Shown one piece after another: positions 27,001 to 38,237 of a DNA stretch of 64,000 bases (position 1 is the stretch's first letter; every line of letters begins with the position of its first letter). A program made the translations under genes and the position numbers. The DNA comes from Mesorhabditis belari (taxonomy: Eukaryota; Nematoda; Chromadorea; Rhabditida; Rhabditidae): NCBI GenBank assembly GCA_958450365.1, contig CAUEEP010000730.1, forward strand, positions 708,001-772,000, in the 5' to 3' direction. Under the pieces are notes generated by a model, which saw only the letters and a program-made list of their open reading frames with translations, ran no database searches and had not been told where the DNA came from.

Positions 27001-28725
27001 AACCCATATGAACTTTTTGACAAATGTCTCACCTGTCCAATCGGGGCATCGGCTAATGCTTTTGCTTGAGTCTCGGTAAGGGCCAAATCTGACTGAAATA
27101 GTTTGATTCAATTGTCTTTCTATATTTTTTTCTTTTTTTTCCCTTCACCTCAAACAGAAAATGATCAATGCCGGCATTTTGGTTGATTTCGTGAATCGAA
27201 AGAACAGGATGAGTATCCAGAAGTTTGTCTTTCAATTTCTGAATCTTTTTTTTGCTTTTGAATAAGATTTAAAGGTTTAAAATATCTGTAATACTTTGCT
27301 TAGAATGAAGCTAAAGTCTCGGAATAAAGCCTAGGATATTCACCCAGGCTATTCACCCAGGCTATTCCAGGCTAACCCAGGCTATTCACCCAGGCTATTC
27401 ACCCAGGATATTCACCCAGGATATTCACCCATGATATTCACCCAGGATATTCACCTCAAGTTTCTCTTGTTTTTGTTGATGAAGTGCAGCTGGATGTGCA
27501 GCTGAATGACGAGCACGGAGACGTCCCAGATGTTGTCCAATCTATTCAATCAGATAATTGTAACTATTTTTTTTTTGCATACTCTTTGAATTTCCTCGGC
27601 ATCACGCTTTCCGAAACGACCAAGATGTTGATGAGCCTAAGTTTTGCATATTACAAATGACTTGAAAATCGCACTCATAGAAGAAAATAGAACTCATAAA
27701 TGACTTTTACTCATTAGATCTCACTAGCAGTGCTCTGGGATTCATTAGTCTGGCAAATGAATAAGAGAACGAATACGGCTAATTCTGGAATATGGCTTTT
27801 GCATGGTTTAGGTAACTTTTGAATTGATAGTCCAGCTTCAAAGGTTTATAACTTTCCTTAGAAATAACATTTATATTTACTTTTTGTATATTTTAAGAGA
27901 AAAATTTCTGGCTTTCGAATAAGACTAAAAAGAGCCGAATTGGAAAGATCAATCCTGAGAAAATCAAAGCAGAATCGGCAGAATCAACCAAAATCACCCT
28001 GACGGTGTAGGTTATTGGATTTTCTCAAGACTGATCTTTTCAATTGGATTTTTTTTGATACCATTTGAAAGCCGGAAATTTTTGTTCTTAAAAAACTAAA
28101 AAAGTAAAAAAAGATGTTATTTCCAAGGAAAATTATAAACCTTTGAAGCTGAACTATCAATTTCAAAAATCACCTAAGCCTAAGCGTGGAAAATTAACGG
28201 ATACTGCCAGGGGGGTTTTTGATTTGACACCAATTTTAAGCTGTCTGGAAACTGAAGTAAAAGTAAACCTTGTGGTGATCGGGTGCCGTTGTCGAGATGA
28301 AAGTTTCTGATTTGTGACGACCGCTCAGAAAATTCCCGAATGGGCCATGCCTATCAAGATATTCATGAACGATATACTTTTATCCAAAAATTGTTTGAAT
28401 TTTCATTCGAATTAGCCACCTGCTGGGATCACTCGATGGCTTTGTTCGATGATGATGTCTTCGTGGAAGAGTCCCTCGATCTGGATGATGACCTAAAATC
28501 TAAGCCTAAAACCCTCTCGTGAGACCATTTACATTTTATATTCAATTCTTGATTATTTCAATTTTCTACGTATTCTAGTTGTTTTTTTTTCAAAACTCAC
28601 TGAGGAAATGTTTCTTGATTTGTGGTGGCACAATTCCTTCTGTTAAGATCCATAAAAACGCTATGAATATCAACAATTGCTAAAGTGGGTTGCAAGGAAA
28701 ATTTTCATTACTTATCACCTACCAT
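24015..28725 (-). CDS. Astacin-family zinc metalloprotease with EGF and CUB modules (NAS type)
   Basis: Twenty-two exons on the minus strand join in phase to 546 codons. The first coding exon is just ATG (28723-28725). The second supplies a signal peptide (QLLIFIAFLWILTEG). A His/Arg-rich prodomain follows (exons to 27033), then the RAAGAATAHLWDKTKPIPYTF maturation boundary. The catalytic domain shows the zinc site HEIMHSLGVYH (about 26370-26400), the Met-turn SIMHY, the GCYSSVGR block and IGNRREIQFSDSKMIN. Next come an EGF-like module (GYIDPKDCTRCKCP), a spacer, and a CUB-like module (HRLTLRIVDF to RAWAAPGIPL). All zinc ligands are present, so it should be active. Nematode astacins of this layout act in cuticle shedding and matrix processing. 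The exon 10 acceptor (ttggag) is unusual but the phase is exact. Confidence 0.88.
24392..24469 (+). other. tRNA-like relic
   Basis: The ends agccgtc and ggcggct can form a seven-pair acceptor-like stem, and a B-box-like ggttcgatccc is present. The T stem has only three sound pairs, and no standard anticodon arm folds. It lies in an intron of the astacin gene. A degenerate tRNA or tRNA-derived repeat is more likely than a working tRNA. Confidence 0.3.
25706..25905. repeat. 40-bp tandem repeat in an astacin intron
   Basis: Five copies of a unit containing atgatgacgatcttcttcat followed by ttccatcgtcaccaatcaat. Confidence 0.9.
27343..27450. repeat. 13-14 bp tandem repeat in an astacin intron
   Basis: About eight units of ggatattcaccca or ggctattcaccca lie immediately downstream (minus sense) of exon 6. 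Confidence 0.85.
27829..28158. repeat. Diverged fold-back in an astacin intron
   Basis: Inverted arms around tagtccagcttcaaaggttt and aaacctttgaagctgaacta, with imperfect pairing inward (ggctttcgaataag against ataccatttgaaagcc). It is older than the other hairpins here, judged by divergence. Confidence 0.65.
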
Positions 28726-29261
28726 TTTCAATAAAAAATAAAAAACGTCGATGTTATTTTGTTGTTTGGGGTATGTGCTGTGTAATAAGTTGGTTTTTCA
28801 GGATCCAAGGCGACACATGTTGAGAGAAAAGACGAGAAAGCATGAAAAGGCTAAAAGAGAACTCATAGTCCACATCTAAAGTACTTTATTTGTCGTGTAC
28901 CCATGGAAATTATTCTTTAAAGTGCAGTAAATTATGAGTTCGGGAGAATTTTATAGTAATATTTCCATCACAAACTATATCAACTTCTGATAGATTTATT
29001 TGTTTTACTTCTGAAGGCATTCTTTGTTCAACGTCTTCAGTTAGGCAAAGTAAAGCCTTTGTATTAGGCTGTCTAGAAAGGCTTTTCGTTCCTTTTCGTA
29101 CTTCCGTTTAAAACCAACGATGTTTGACGTGATAGTACCTTTTATTACATTTATTGAAACAAGAAAATAAAATACATAGAGGCAATCGAAAAAGTAGACA
29201 CGACAAAACACAAGGATCATACGTATTGTTGCAAAATTGCTATCCTAGCGTTGATTGTTGC
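28726..29261. other. Intergenic between the astacin start and the yop-1 end
   Basis: No gene is seen. At 29070-29112 there is one mariner-type terminus, ttaggctgtctagaaaggc followed by ttttcgttccttttcgtac, related to 36933-37452. Confidence 0.5.
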
Positions 29262-30219
29262 TTATGCGTCTTTCGCTTTGCCCTCTGCTCCTGCTGATTC
29301 TCCCGACAATCGAGCATTCAAACACCTAAACAGAATATGTTTAGCTAGAAAGAGAATAATAATTTGGGATTAAGTTAAAGTTTATGTTCTGCTTATCGAT
29401 TCTAAAAATGTAAAAAGCAACTTGTCGAAAAGGGTAATAGCCGGATCGATGATTTTATTGTAGAGGTAGAGGGCACCTTGCGTTTGAGGAAGCGATAGAT
29501 AAATCAAGAAGATAGTCTAAATAAAACAGATACATGTATGCTTAAAATAAGTCTATTTTATAAGTAAATCATAAACTCACCTTTACGACGTAGTAAAACG
29601 GAAACCACTTCAGCAAAGCACCGGTGAAGAAGTCGATCAACGAGAAAAAGGCGAACACCGTCCAATAGATCAGCCATTGAGTGTCGTCGTCTTTCGCCGC
29701 AGTGCGAATTGCCTAAAAAGTAAATTGATTTAATATTATAAATCATTAAAACATAATACGAATAGCGCAAATTTCCTTACCTTAACCGAAGCATAAGCAG
29801 GATAAGCAAATCCGATGAGATTGCACACGAATTGAGCGAGTGATCCAAAAATCAGATACAAGCCGAGTAGAACGAAAAGTCCGTAAGAGGCCTAAAAGAT
29901 CAAACGTTAGAAATGTAAACCAAAATCCTTCCAACCTGTTCACGTTTGACTCCGGTTTTCTCCAAATTCTGACACATCGCATCGTAGAGTCGACCATGTG
30001 AAGCGTAGAGGAAATCCAGGAGATCCCCCTAAAATATTGACATTCTATCGAGTTGTAGGAAAAGCATCAGCCTAATGATTGACGTTAGACTAGTAATCCT
30101 CAAAACTTTAACAAAATGATAGTGTTTTCTAAAGAGACCCAACCTAACAAGCAATAAAAAAAACTTACATGTACCAACTTGATGTCATCTTTGGGGTTGC
30201 GATCGTTCTTGGCACCCAT
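29262..30219 (-). CDS. yop-1: YOP-1/REEP5/DP1 family ER-shaping reticulon-like protein
   Basis: Six exons (30175-30219, 29936-30028, 29781-29891, 29581-29712, 29422-29516, 29262-29325) give 179 codons. The order matches the family: [16 protein letters not shown], the first hairpin [20 protein letters not shown], the signature [17 protein letters not shown], then [20 protein letters not shown] and WFPFYYVVK, and [19 protein letters not shown]. The protein wedges into ER membrane to make tubules and works with reticulons and atlastin. An alternative end exists: if the last intron is retained, exon 5 reads on to a different stop near 29385. The start lies 27 nt after an attcag acceptor, suggesting trans-splicing. 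Confidence 0.93.
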
Positions 30220-30852
30220 CTCGACTTGCAGATTGTTGAGAGGGCTGAATAAAAAACATCATGAATGAGATAGCTTTTATAAGTGCACAAACAAACGATA
30301 ATGCAAACAAAATCAGAAAATTAAGGATGCCATTCCTGTTTCATGTGGTGCGAGTCAACTACAACTGCACAGCTTTTACATCATTTGATGAATTTAAACT
30401 CGAAGATCTCTCAATTGGGTGTTTAAGCAAAAAGAAATGAAAATTAATTTTCGAAATGAAGAATTTGAAGGATATCAAGATATCAAGGAAATTTTTTTGC
30501 CAAATGAGCTGATTTTTTGCACACAGGGGTTTTTGACTATGCTGAATCGATTGGTGATGGTTTCACACAACATTTTGCAATTTTTAACAACATTCAAGAC
30601 TACTTACAGAACTAGCGTCATTGGAAAAACGAGTTTCTCGTTGTCTCATGTTCTCGTTGATAACTTGTTGAGATTTTGTTGTTATTTGTTATAAACGTTG
30701 TTAAAAGTTGCGAAATGTTGTGTGAGTCAGCATAGTCATCACCAATCGAGTCAGCATAGTCAAAAACCCCTGGATGCAAAAAAAAAATCTTTTGGCTCAT
30801 TTGGCGAAAAAAATTTGCTCCTCCCCCAACTATTGGGTTGGGGAGTATGAAA
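30220..30852. repeat. Upstream gap with a fold-back element
   Basis: About 30495-30600 and 30705-30812 form inverted arms (gccaaatgagctgatttttt, gctgaatcgattggtgatgg and their complements) around a spacer. No exon is seen. The promoter of yop-1 should lie in 30220-30480. Confidence 0.65.
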
Positions 30853-31088
30853 ATGGGGGTAGGCTAGTTTCCGCGACTTTTTTTTGCGCAACAGGGTCAT
30901 TTGCGCAACTGGGTCGTTTGCGCAACTCGCCATAACTTTTTTCTAAGTGGGCCAATCTTTATGCTTTTGGTTTCATTTTGTAGATCTCAATAAGTGCAAC
31001 AAAATGACACCAAAATCATAAAGATTGACCGACTTAGAAGAAAGTTATGGTGAGTTGCGCAAAAAAAATTGCGAAAACTAGCGTACCC
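30853..31088. repeat. MITE family A, copy 3
   Basis: Full hairpin starting gtaggctagtttccgcgac and ending aactagcgtacccc. It abuts the left side of the 31110-34076 transposon with a 21-bp gap. Confidence 0.85.
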
Positions 31089-31109
31089 CTGAAAATGGGT
31101 TACCCCTCC

Positions 31110-34076
31110 CACATCCGCGCGAAATGGTGTTCTCTATCCGTTTCCCATGTTTGAATAGCCACTCAACGCAGAAAAATGTGCTGATTTCAATGGTGAAAAA
31201 ATTATCAAAATCCGTCTGATACATTTTTTAAAAATCGCGTTTTATCGAAAAAATCGCACTTTTACAAGCAACTCGCTCGCAGCGACCAACTTTCGGCGAC
31301 TCGTTTTCAGCGTGGTCGAAAGATTGCGCCCTCAAAACCGATAACTTTTGTGTGGACGTTTATAAAGATCATTTTGATACCAAAAAAATAAAAATTGATC
31401 AACTCTGCGAAGACTTGATGCCTTTTTAAGTTGAAAATGACGTTTTGCGACTTTCTGCCCGCTAAAACGTGGGCAATCGCCAACAACCTATTTAAAGCAG
31501 CCAGACATTTATATTACTCTATTTGAATTTGTCGTTTTTCCCAGAGGCTTTTAACTTATATTTAACTTATCTCTATTTAAATTGTTGATAAACAAACTCC
31601 TAGTAAGCTTTTTAATAGGTTCGGTATATTTCTTGTTCACAAAGAGACGATTAACCAACTACCAGCAGTCATTTTTTTAGCTTTTTGATTAATTCGTTTC
31701 TTATTTCAGAAAGTTTATCATTTCTTGAGCTTAACATTAGTATTTTCATTTCAGGTTCGACAGCGATGCCACAGGCAAGCAAACGCAAAAGTGCATCTAT
31801 GAAGAGAATAACAGATTTAAAACGAAAAAAAGAGCGAGCAACTTTGAATCAGGCAGAAATGTTGATTGTTAGAAGAGGAAAGATAAAGAAAGGAAGAATC
31901 ACTGCAGAGATGCGACGAAAACAAAGAAAAATCCTTAAAGCTGCCCGGAAAGTTCAATGTAAAAATCACAGAAAAAGGATGAGAAGAAATATTGTCTGTC
32001 GATCGCTTTCTCCGTTACAAACCCTTGCACTTTACTCGAAATCTAAAGTATCACGTGACGCTCATCGAATTTACAGTCATGAGACTCGTACTCTTGCAAC
32101 GGAGTATCGTATGAATATGGTACGGGCAACCCTTGCAAAAAGCGTCGACTATGAAATTGAAGGCGATATTGTGAAGCTAAAAGACATGTTTTCTTCCGTC
32201 CAATATCGACTGTCTAAAATTAAAGACAACGAGAAACACCGTGCTGTACTTTTATGTGATAAAGGACTGGATATTACCAAAGTTACAATCATGTTTCCAG
32301 ACAAGTCGGAAAAGCAACAATCCCCTTACAATCAACTGATACTTGCCGCGTGGTATGGTTATGACAATAACGAAAATCTGTGCAAGATAAAGGACTTGTT
32401 TGAAAAGCTTTCACCTTTACCTTGTGCCTTCTTCTTGGGCGGTGATCTCAGTTTCATGGCTTCTGCATTCGGAATGTCGTGTGCTTCAACGTATCCCTGT
32501 GTGTGGTGCTTCTTTAAAGCTGTGAAGACGCGAAAAATTACGGGCGTTAAGGAGAAATTAGACCAAACACACTACGAAAGACGTACCATCCTGAGTTTTG
32601 ATGAGCGCTTAAAACTTCCAACAAAAGATGCCGAAAATCGAAAGGGTGTGCTTCGGCCATATGTATGGAACATTGAGCCTAAACATTGTGTTCCTCCGAT
32701 TCTGCACATCAAGTTAGGATTCGGAAATCAAATATTCAAGGCTATGGAAGCTGAAGTTTATCTTAATTCGTTGGAACGCGTGCAATTCGAAGAGCTTTCA
32801 AAAAAGCTAGGATTTCTCAAGACGCACAGGTCGGATGATCTAAATGGTCCAAAAATCAAAAAACTTTGTCAGAATCGAAATATGTATCGAAAAGTTTCAA
32901 TGTCATCTCGTTACAGTGATTTGTGCAATTGTTTGGATATCTTCGATGACTTCTCTCGAAGTTCAGCCTCAACTAAAGCACAATTACCGGTTAAAGAGAT
33001 TGATGATATTTGTGAAAAGTTAAAACAACTTCTCTCAAGTATGGAAATTCTTGATATTGGAACACGATCCGTGAAGTCACACGTAGCGTTGAAACACATT
33101 CCAGAGTTTTTGAACGAAAATAATTGTCTGGCTAACATGGGTGAGGAGGGCTTGGAATCATTGCACTCAATCATTGGCAATTTATGCCGTCGAACTAAAC
33201 GTCTAAATAAACTCGAAACACTCTTATTCGCCACTAAACGACACGCTGTTAATGTCTTGCTATTTGATTTGGGTCTTATTTAATATGAAAGTTTACGACC
33301 ATGCTTTATGTTTCTTTTTCAGGCGTTATATTTATTCAATTTGTTAATCTCGCATAAATTTAGGTATCGAAATGCAAAAAAATGTTGAAAGAAACGCTTC
33401 AAAGACCCAATTAAACCTGTGATTTGTCATCGCTTGGAACATCTTGCTCTTTTCGTTGCTTTGATGTGGTGGTGATGGCTAAAATTCGTCCAAACAAAGC
33501 AATCTATTTTAAAAAAACTTCCCTTAAGCATTAATCCAAAATTTGCAGACACATGACGAAAAAACACGACGAGAAAAGCCAAAAGAAAAGAATAAGGAAA
33601 TGAATGAAAGGAAACAAGCGCGGCTTTTCTACTTCATGCTTTTTGACACGTAAATAGAGTAATATAAATGTCTGGCTGCTTTAAATAGGTTGTTGGCGAT
33701 TGCCCACGTTTTAGCGGGCAGAAAGTCGCAAAACGTCATTTTCAACTTAAAAAGGCATCAAGTCTTCGCAGAGTTGATCAATTTTTATTTTTTTGGTATC
33801 AAAATGATCTTTATAAACGTCCACACAAAAGTTATCGGTTTTGAGGGCGCAATCTTTCGACCACGCTGAAAACGAGTCGCCGAAAGTTGGTCGCTGCGAG
33901 CGAGTTGCTTGTAAAAGTGCGATTTTTTCGATAAAACGCGATTTTTAAAAAATGTATCAGACGGATTTTGATAATTTTTTCACCATTGAAATCAGCACAT
34001 TTTTCTGCGTTGAATGGCTATTCAAACATGGAAAACGGATAGAAAACGATTTTTCGCCTTATTTCGCGCGGATGTG
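31110..34076 (+). mobile_element. 2.97-kb DNA transposon with about 420-bp terminal inverted repeats
   Basis: The left arm (31110 to about 31530) and right arm (about 33650 to 34076) are almost identical inverted repeats beginning cacatccgcgcgaaat. CCTCC lies directly outside each end and may be a 5-bp target duplication. One intact ORF sits between the arms. The near-identity of the arms and the unbroken ORF suggest recent activity. I could not tie end sequence or target size to a named superfamily. Confidence 0.8.
31766..33283 (+). CDS. Putative transposase of the long-TIR element
   Basis: An uninterrupted 505-codon ORF; the ATG follows atttcaggttcgacagcg, an intron-like acceptor, and a longer open frame upstream (from 31685) is possible. 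The N-terminus is very basic (KRKSASMKRITDLKRKKERA) and probably binds DNA. The core has LLCDKGLDITKV and FFLGGDLSFMASAFGMS, each with an Asp in a setting expected for an RNase H-like DDE/DDD fold. Then come a CASTYPCVWC cysteine cluster, a PPILHIKLGFGNQI block and a late acidic GEEGLESLHSIIGN. Taking these as the catalytic D, D and E is inference. Proteins of similar layout occur in other invertebrate genomes, but I cannot name the family with confidence. Confidence 0.7.
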   Translation: MPQASKRKSASMKRITDLKRKKERATLNQAEMLIVRRGKIKKGRITAEMRRKQRKILKAARKVQCKNHRKRMRRNIVCRSLSPLQTLALYSKSKVSRDAHRIYSHETRTLATEYRMNMVRATLAKSVDYEIEGDIVKLKDMFSSVQYRLSKIKDNEKHRAVLLCDKGLDITKVTIMFPDKSEKQQSPYNQLILAAWYGYDNNENLCKIKDLFEKLSPLPCAFFLGGDLSFMASAFGMSCASTYPCVWCFFKAVKTRKITGVKEKLDQTHYERRTILSFDERLKLPTKDAENRKGVLRPYVWNIEPKHCVPPILHIKLGFGNQIFKAMEAEVYLNSLERVQFEELSKKLGFLKTHRSDDLNGPKIKKLCQNRNMYRKVSMSSRYSDLCNCLDIFDDFSRSSASTKAQLPVKEIDDICEKLKQLLSSMEILDIGTRSVKSHVALKHIPEFLNENNCLANMGEEGLESLHSIIGNLCRRTKRLNKLETLLFATKRHAVNVLLFDLGLI

Positions 34077-34600
34077 CCTCCCCTCTTTTTGCCTAAAACT
34101 ATTAAATGTTTTTAAAAGTAAATTTATTTGAAAAGCAAATTTATTTTAAAAGTAAATTTGTTCTAAAAGTAAATTTAATGGTTTTATAAAAGTGCATTTA
34201 GAAAATTTTTCATCTTTTCATTTTGCGTTTATTTTCTTTATCGCAAATAACATTTTTTAGTACTTTGGTGGTTAGGAGGTGCTACTTTTATCCTGACTTA
34301 GTTGGATCCAATGTTTTGAGTGGTTGTATTGATACCTTTTTCCTACCTATTCTAGAGTAATCAAATATGCTTATACTTTTAGAGCATTTACAACATATTT
34401 CAAATTTCATATTGCCGCTTTTATTTGATTTTCAAGTGTAAGCAGCTTCGAGGTAGTGGTTAAAGTAAATGAGATTAGGAAAAATAGGCGAATAAGGGTT
34501 TGGCCCTGAGAACCCCAACAACTGGGCAGAGCTGAAAGTTCGTGTTGAAACAAAGTTTTTTACTATGTATTTGAATTAAAATAAACACTACAAATGGTAA
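34077..34600. other. Intergenic, no gene seen
   Basis: AT-rich; 34110-34190 holds short diverged repeats of aaaagtaaatttatt. No exon is supported. Confidence 0.4.
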
Positions 34601-34619
34601 CATTTTCGACAAATTACAA

Positions 34620-35330
34620 CAAATGACTTTTCTGTTTTGTTATGACTTTGTCGCTTTGTCGTACCATTTTGCCTTTTTTTTACAATAGGTTGACAGATCA
34701 AATGTCGGCGACTCGAAGAGTTCGCGTGGAAAAAGAAAAAGTTGAAGACGTGAGCCGTGTCCGCGTTCATCACTTGCTCGCATTTCTTGCTCTCGTGTCT
34801 CTCGTTGTAATCTCGCAAAGTCTGAAAAGTTTGTTTCAATTCAGGTCGTTTTTTCTTGATTTCTTCGAGCTTTTGTAGCTATTGCTGTATGATAAAGCAT
34901 TAACAGTCTGCTTATTTACAAGAAGTTTCCAGTAAAGGACTCCTTTGAGATTCCACCAAACTGGTAGCATAAACTTCTTTTGGTGGGATCAGAGAAGACA
35001 TCCTTGGCAGCTGTAACTCCAGGCCCTACCCATTGACGCTTTCTTTGAAAGTTTCCAGTGAGAATCCACTTCCCGTCGCCTGTCACTAAGCGCGGAAAAA
35101 AGATTTCCGTTCATGTCTCGAAAGAAGTGCAGCTGAAATTGATAATCTCTGTCCTTTCATGGGATCCGTAAGGGTATGAGGTACCCATCGCCCAAAAATT
35201 GACAATTGAAAAAAATTTAATTCTTTTATTCCAAAAGCTACTAGTTTTTTCAGAATTGACCAATTTTCATGTTTTTTTGTTTTTAGAGTATTTTTGCTTT
35301 TGAAATGTAGATACAAGCCTGGTGCATTAC
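34620..35330 (-). pseudogene. Decayed mariner transposase
   Basis: The minus strand reads mariner transposase in broken frames. GRWVPHTLTDPMKGQRL and SISAALLSRHERKSFFRA (about 35090-35200) are followed by TGDGKWILTGNFQRKRQWV with the first catalytic Asp (about 34985-35070), then KLEEIKKKRPEL (about 34840-34875). The expected next block with the second and third Asp is not recognisable. At least one frameshift and one stop separate the pieces, so it is a relic. Confidence 0.7.
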
Positions 35331-35985
35331 GGTTGTGCTCACATTGTGGTTATTTGCCGTTATCGCCGAGATATGACCTTCCGAAAAAGGGCACTTTTGG
35401 CGTTCCAAAAGAAAAAAGTCAATTTTTTCACTATTTTTCGAGTTTAAAAATTTCTGTCAGATGGATAACTTTTTAGATTTGGAATCAGCATAAAATTCCA
35501 CGTTGAATAGTACATATGCCATTAAAATTCACCAGTTAACGCATTTTGGCGCGTATGTGCGACATGCCGGCTGCGACAAGTGCTGTTGACGCTTGTTTAT
35601 TGATTGATAAGCTCGGTTTCCATCTTGCCTTGATTCTTTTGGGTTACTAAAATCAAGTTAAAGCAGTTAACAAGCATTTTCTTTTAAATAATAAAACTGA
35701 TTTCAGGAATTTAAAACAGTTAGAAACTTAGTAAAACCCCATTTATAAGTTTGTCTTTACCGAACTCAATTCACAGGAAATTTTGCTTGTTTTCTCTTGA
35801 ACAATAACAATCATAAAAAGGTAAATGAGTTTATGCTAAAGTTTGGCTTAGAACACCAATAAAGTTTATAGAACGTTAAAAGAACTAAAATAGGAGTTGG
35901 CAAAAAAGAAATACAATACTTAACCACCAAAGATTCATAGATTTTGCAGATAAGGACGGAAAAACACTCGGTCTACACGTCAATT
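35331..35985. other. Intergenic, no gene seen
   Basis: No supported exon or clear repeat on either strand. Confidence 0.4.
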
Positions 35986-37922
35986 TTAGCTCTTCACGCG
36001 GTACTTTTCAACAGCGTTCATTAGTTTCTCAAAGTCTTTTGCTTTTTCCTTTAAAGACCGTCGGAAAGTGTTAAATGTTTGCTCGTTGAATTGAGCAGGA
36101 GCCTTCTCTTGCAGTTTTTGAACCGATTGTATCCAGTCGGCCAGCTTGTCGACAGAATCCTTTTCAGACTTTAATACAACATATCTAAATTTCTGAGTGT
36201 TCAAACAAAGCAAATGCTTTTTAAATTTTGATTTCAATCTCTAGTTCTCTAGTTTTCTTTTAGCTGTTTGACTGATTAAGAGCTTCATTTTTATTGACTC
36301 ACCCAGTAGTGTTTCCCTTGCAGTAGAAATGCCTGAAACACTTGATAGCGACAGACAATATGAAGCAGTGACACAGTAGACTCTCGATAAACTCCAGAGA
36401 ATCATTGTACATCACCAAAATTACGTAGAACCACTCCCAAAAGTCTGAATAGATGCAGCCCGCGTGTATTTGACCTTTCGGCAAGCTGTGACGTCCCATT
36501 GTGTCGAGAAAGTAGATGGACGTGCAAATGCCGACGAGAATTATGAGAATCGGCGATTCTTCATCTTCCTTCCCATTGGAACTGTGGTGTCGATTTTTTT
36601 CTTGGTTGGGTTGTTGGCTGCTTCCCGGTTCGGCATCTTGATTGTCGTCATGATCAGAGTTTTGCAAATCCTAAATTTCAAATCCGGATTCCACTAGAAA
36701 CTAGAAACTAGGATACTTTTTTTCTACAGTACGGACCAGGACTATTTTGAAACTCCGGATTCGGATCTGGAAAAAAAGCTGCACATTGATCGTGGTCATG
36801 TTGATTTAGTAAGTACAGTGCAAAAGAAGATTTTTGTTTGATCTTCAAGTAAATAGAGGTAGAGGATAGAGGTACTTACTAGTTTGATATAGGAAAAAGG
36901 TACAAGAACTCTCTAGTGTTATGTCAAAGATAATAGGTTGATGCATAAGTCTTTTCGTTTTTTTCGTACTTCTGTTAAAAAGTAACAAATTCACCAACTA
37001 ATCTATAGTTTGCTCTATAAAAAAAGTGTTTTTTTGTTCAATTTGCATCTTTTTAAATGAATTTCGGTTCACTTTGAAGCAAATTCGAGAGTGAAAAACG
37101 CCTTTTTCGTAAAAATCTATAAAAAACTCTACGGAAAAATTGGCTGAATGAATTTCTCTGAAATTTTGGCGAAATATCAAACGTTTTTTTTCTCTATCTT
37201 TTATCTATTGACACGAAGATAGGTTTTCTTTAGCTAAGGTGTCTAAACCGCATCATCGAGTTAGCCCTTTTTGACTACCCGACTTCATACTCTCAAGAAA
37301 ATCCAGGCATTAAATATTTTTAAACCCGTTTTAATGTTATTTTGCAGAAAAATAATTGGTTTTTCTAATGAAATCAACCGTAGTTTAATTGGTGCATTTG
37401 TTGGCTTGAAACGGCAGACGAAAAGGAACGAAAACACTTATGCATCAACCTAATAAATCTTGTTTTGATTAACTTTAAAACAATTACTTGTTGTTGATTT
37501 TCCTCATTCTCCATTTCCTGAAGCATCTCCTTCACGGTTGGTGAGGTGATTCGAATAGCGATGCAGAGAACGATTGTCCCGAGCGAGTTCAGCACGAACG
37601 AGCCTAATCCATACTCAATCATTAGAACTATGTGAACCCTAAAAAGTATACTTTGGTTCCCTTTTATTACAGCTTTGTTCTTTATTTTTACAGCAAATTT
37701 GCTTTCAAAGTTTCCATTCGATAATAAGACTAACACTCTGTGAATCGCGTAGCTGGTATCTTCGTTTGATTGATTGGAGTTGCAAACGAGATCCCCATTG
37801 TAGCGAAAGTTTTTCTCGGTGCTTGTGCCGATTTGATCAAGCAGTAAGTATAAAAAGAATAGAGCTAAGGCCGGGTAATTGAAGAGTTTCTCTAGATGGT
37901 AGGGCAAATGTGCACCAGCCAT
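35986..37922 (-). CDS. Unrecognised multi-pass membrane protein
   Basis: Three exons on the minus strand (37488-37922, 36303-36670, 35986-36184) join in phase to 333 codons. I do not recognise the family. Exon 1 starts MAGAHLPYHLEKLFNYPALA with a hydrophobic stretch at about residues 17-30 and another around YGLGSFVLNSLGTIVLCIAI, ending in an acidic Gln/Glu-rich run. Exon 2 begins with a polar Asp/Asn/Ser/Gln linker and has two more hydrophobic stretches (SPILIILVGICTSIYFL; WFYVILVMYNDS to LLCHCFILSVAI). Exon 3 is a basic, helix-forming tail (KSEKDSVDKLADWIQSVQKL). Exon 1 may hide a small intron near 37630-37690. Intron 1 contains a mariner MITE. A plus-strand exon-like stretch (TDQDYFETPDSDLEKK, about 36733-36809) also lies in this intron; it is unexplained. 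Confidence 0.6.
36933..37452. repeat. 520-bp mariner-type MITE
   Basis: Ends are taggttgatgcataagtctt and its complement aacacttatgcatcaaccta. The interior matches about 38755-39181 in inverse orientation (ctatagtttgctctataaaa; gacacgaagataggtttt). It lies in intron 1 of the membrane protein gene. Confidence 0.8.
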
Positions 37923-38237
37923 TTCGTTTTTCGCTCCGAAAAGCCAACGAACCCGAGAATGGAATTATTTTCAAAAGTTCTTATCGCTTGAGAGGTGTGA
38001 GTTTTCTTAGCTTAGAAATTTTATTTCATTGAATTGGTTGAGCGCTTATCTAAAAAAAGAATTTTGACACGCGAAAACGCGAAAGTTTACAAGCGATACG
38101 AAAAAAAATTTTTTTAAGCGTTTCAACTACACTAAAAGCCTTCGTGTATACAAAAATTACAAAATACTCAAACAACGTAGGCCTCGTCGTAAAATTTCAA
38201 GTTTCTTTGTATCTTGTATTCTATGTGAAAGGGATCC

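Noticed and set aside
34642..34878. Plus-strand membrane protein ORF (HHLLAFLALVSLVVISQSLK)
   Set aside because: The opposite strand here continues the decayed mariner transposase (KLEEIKKKRPEL), which explains the open frame better.
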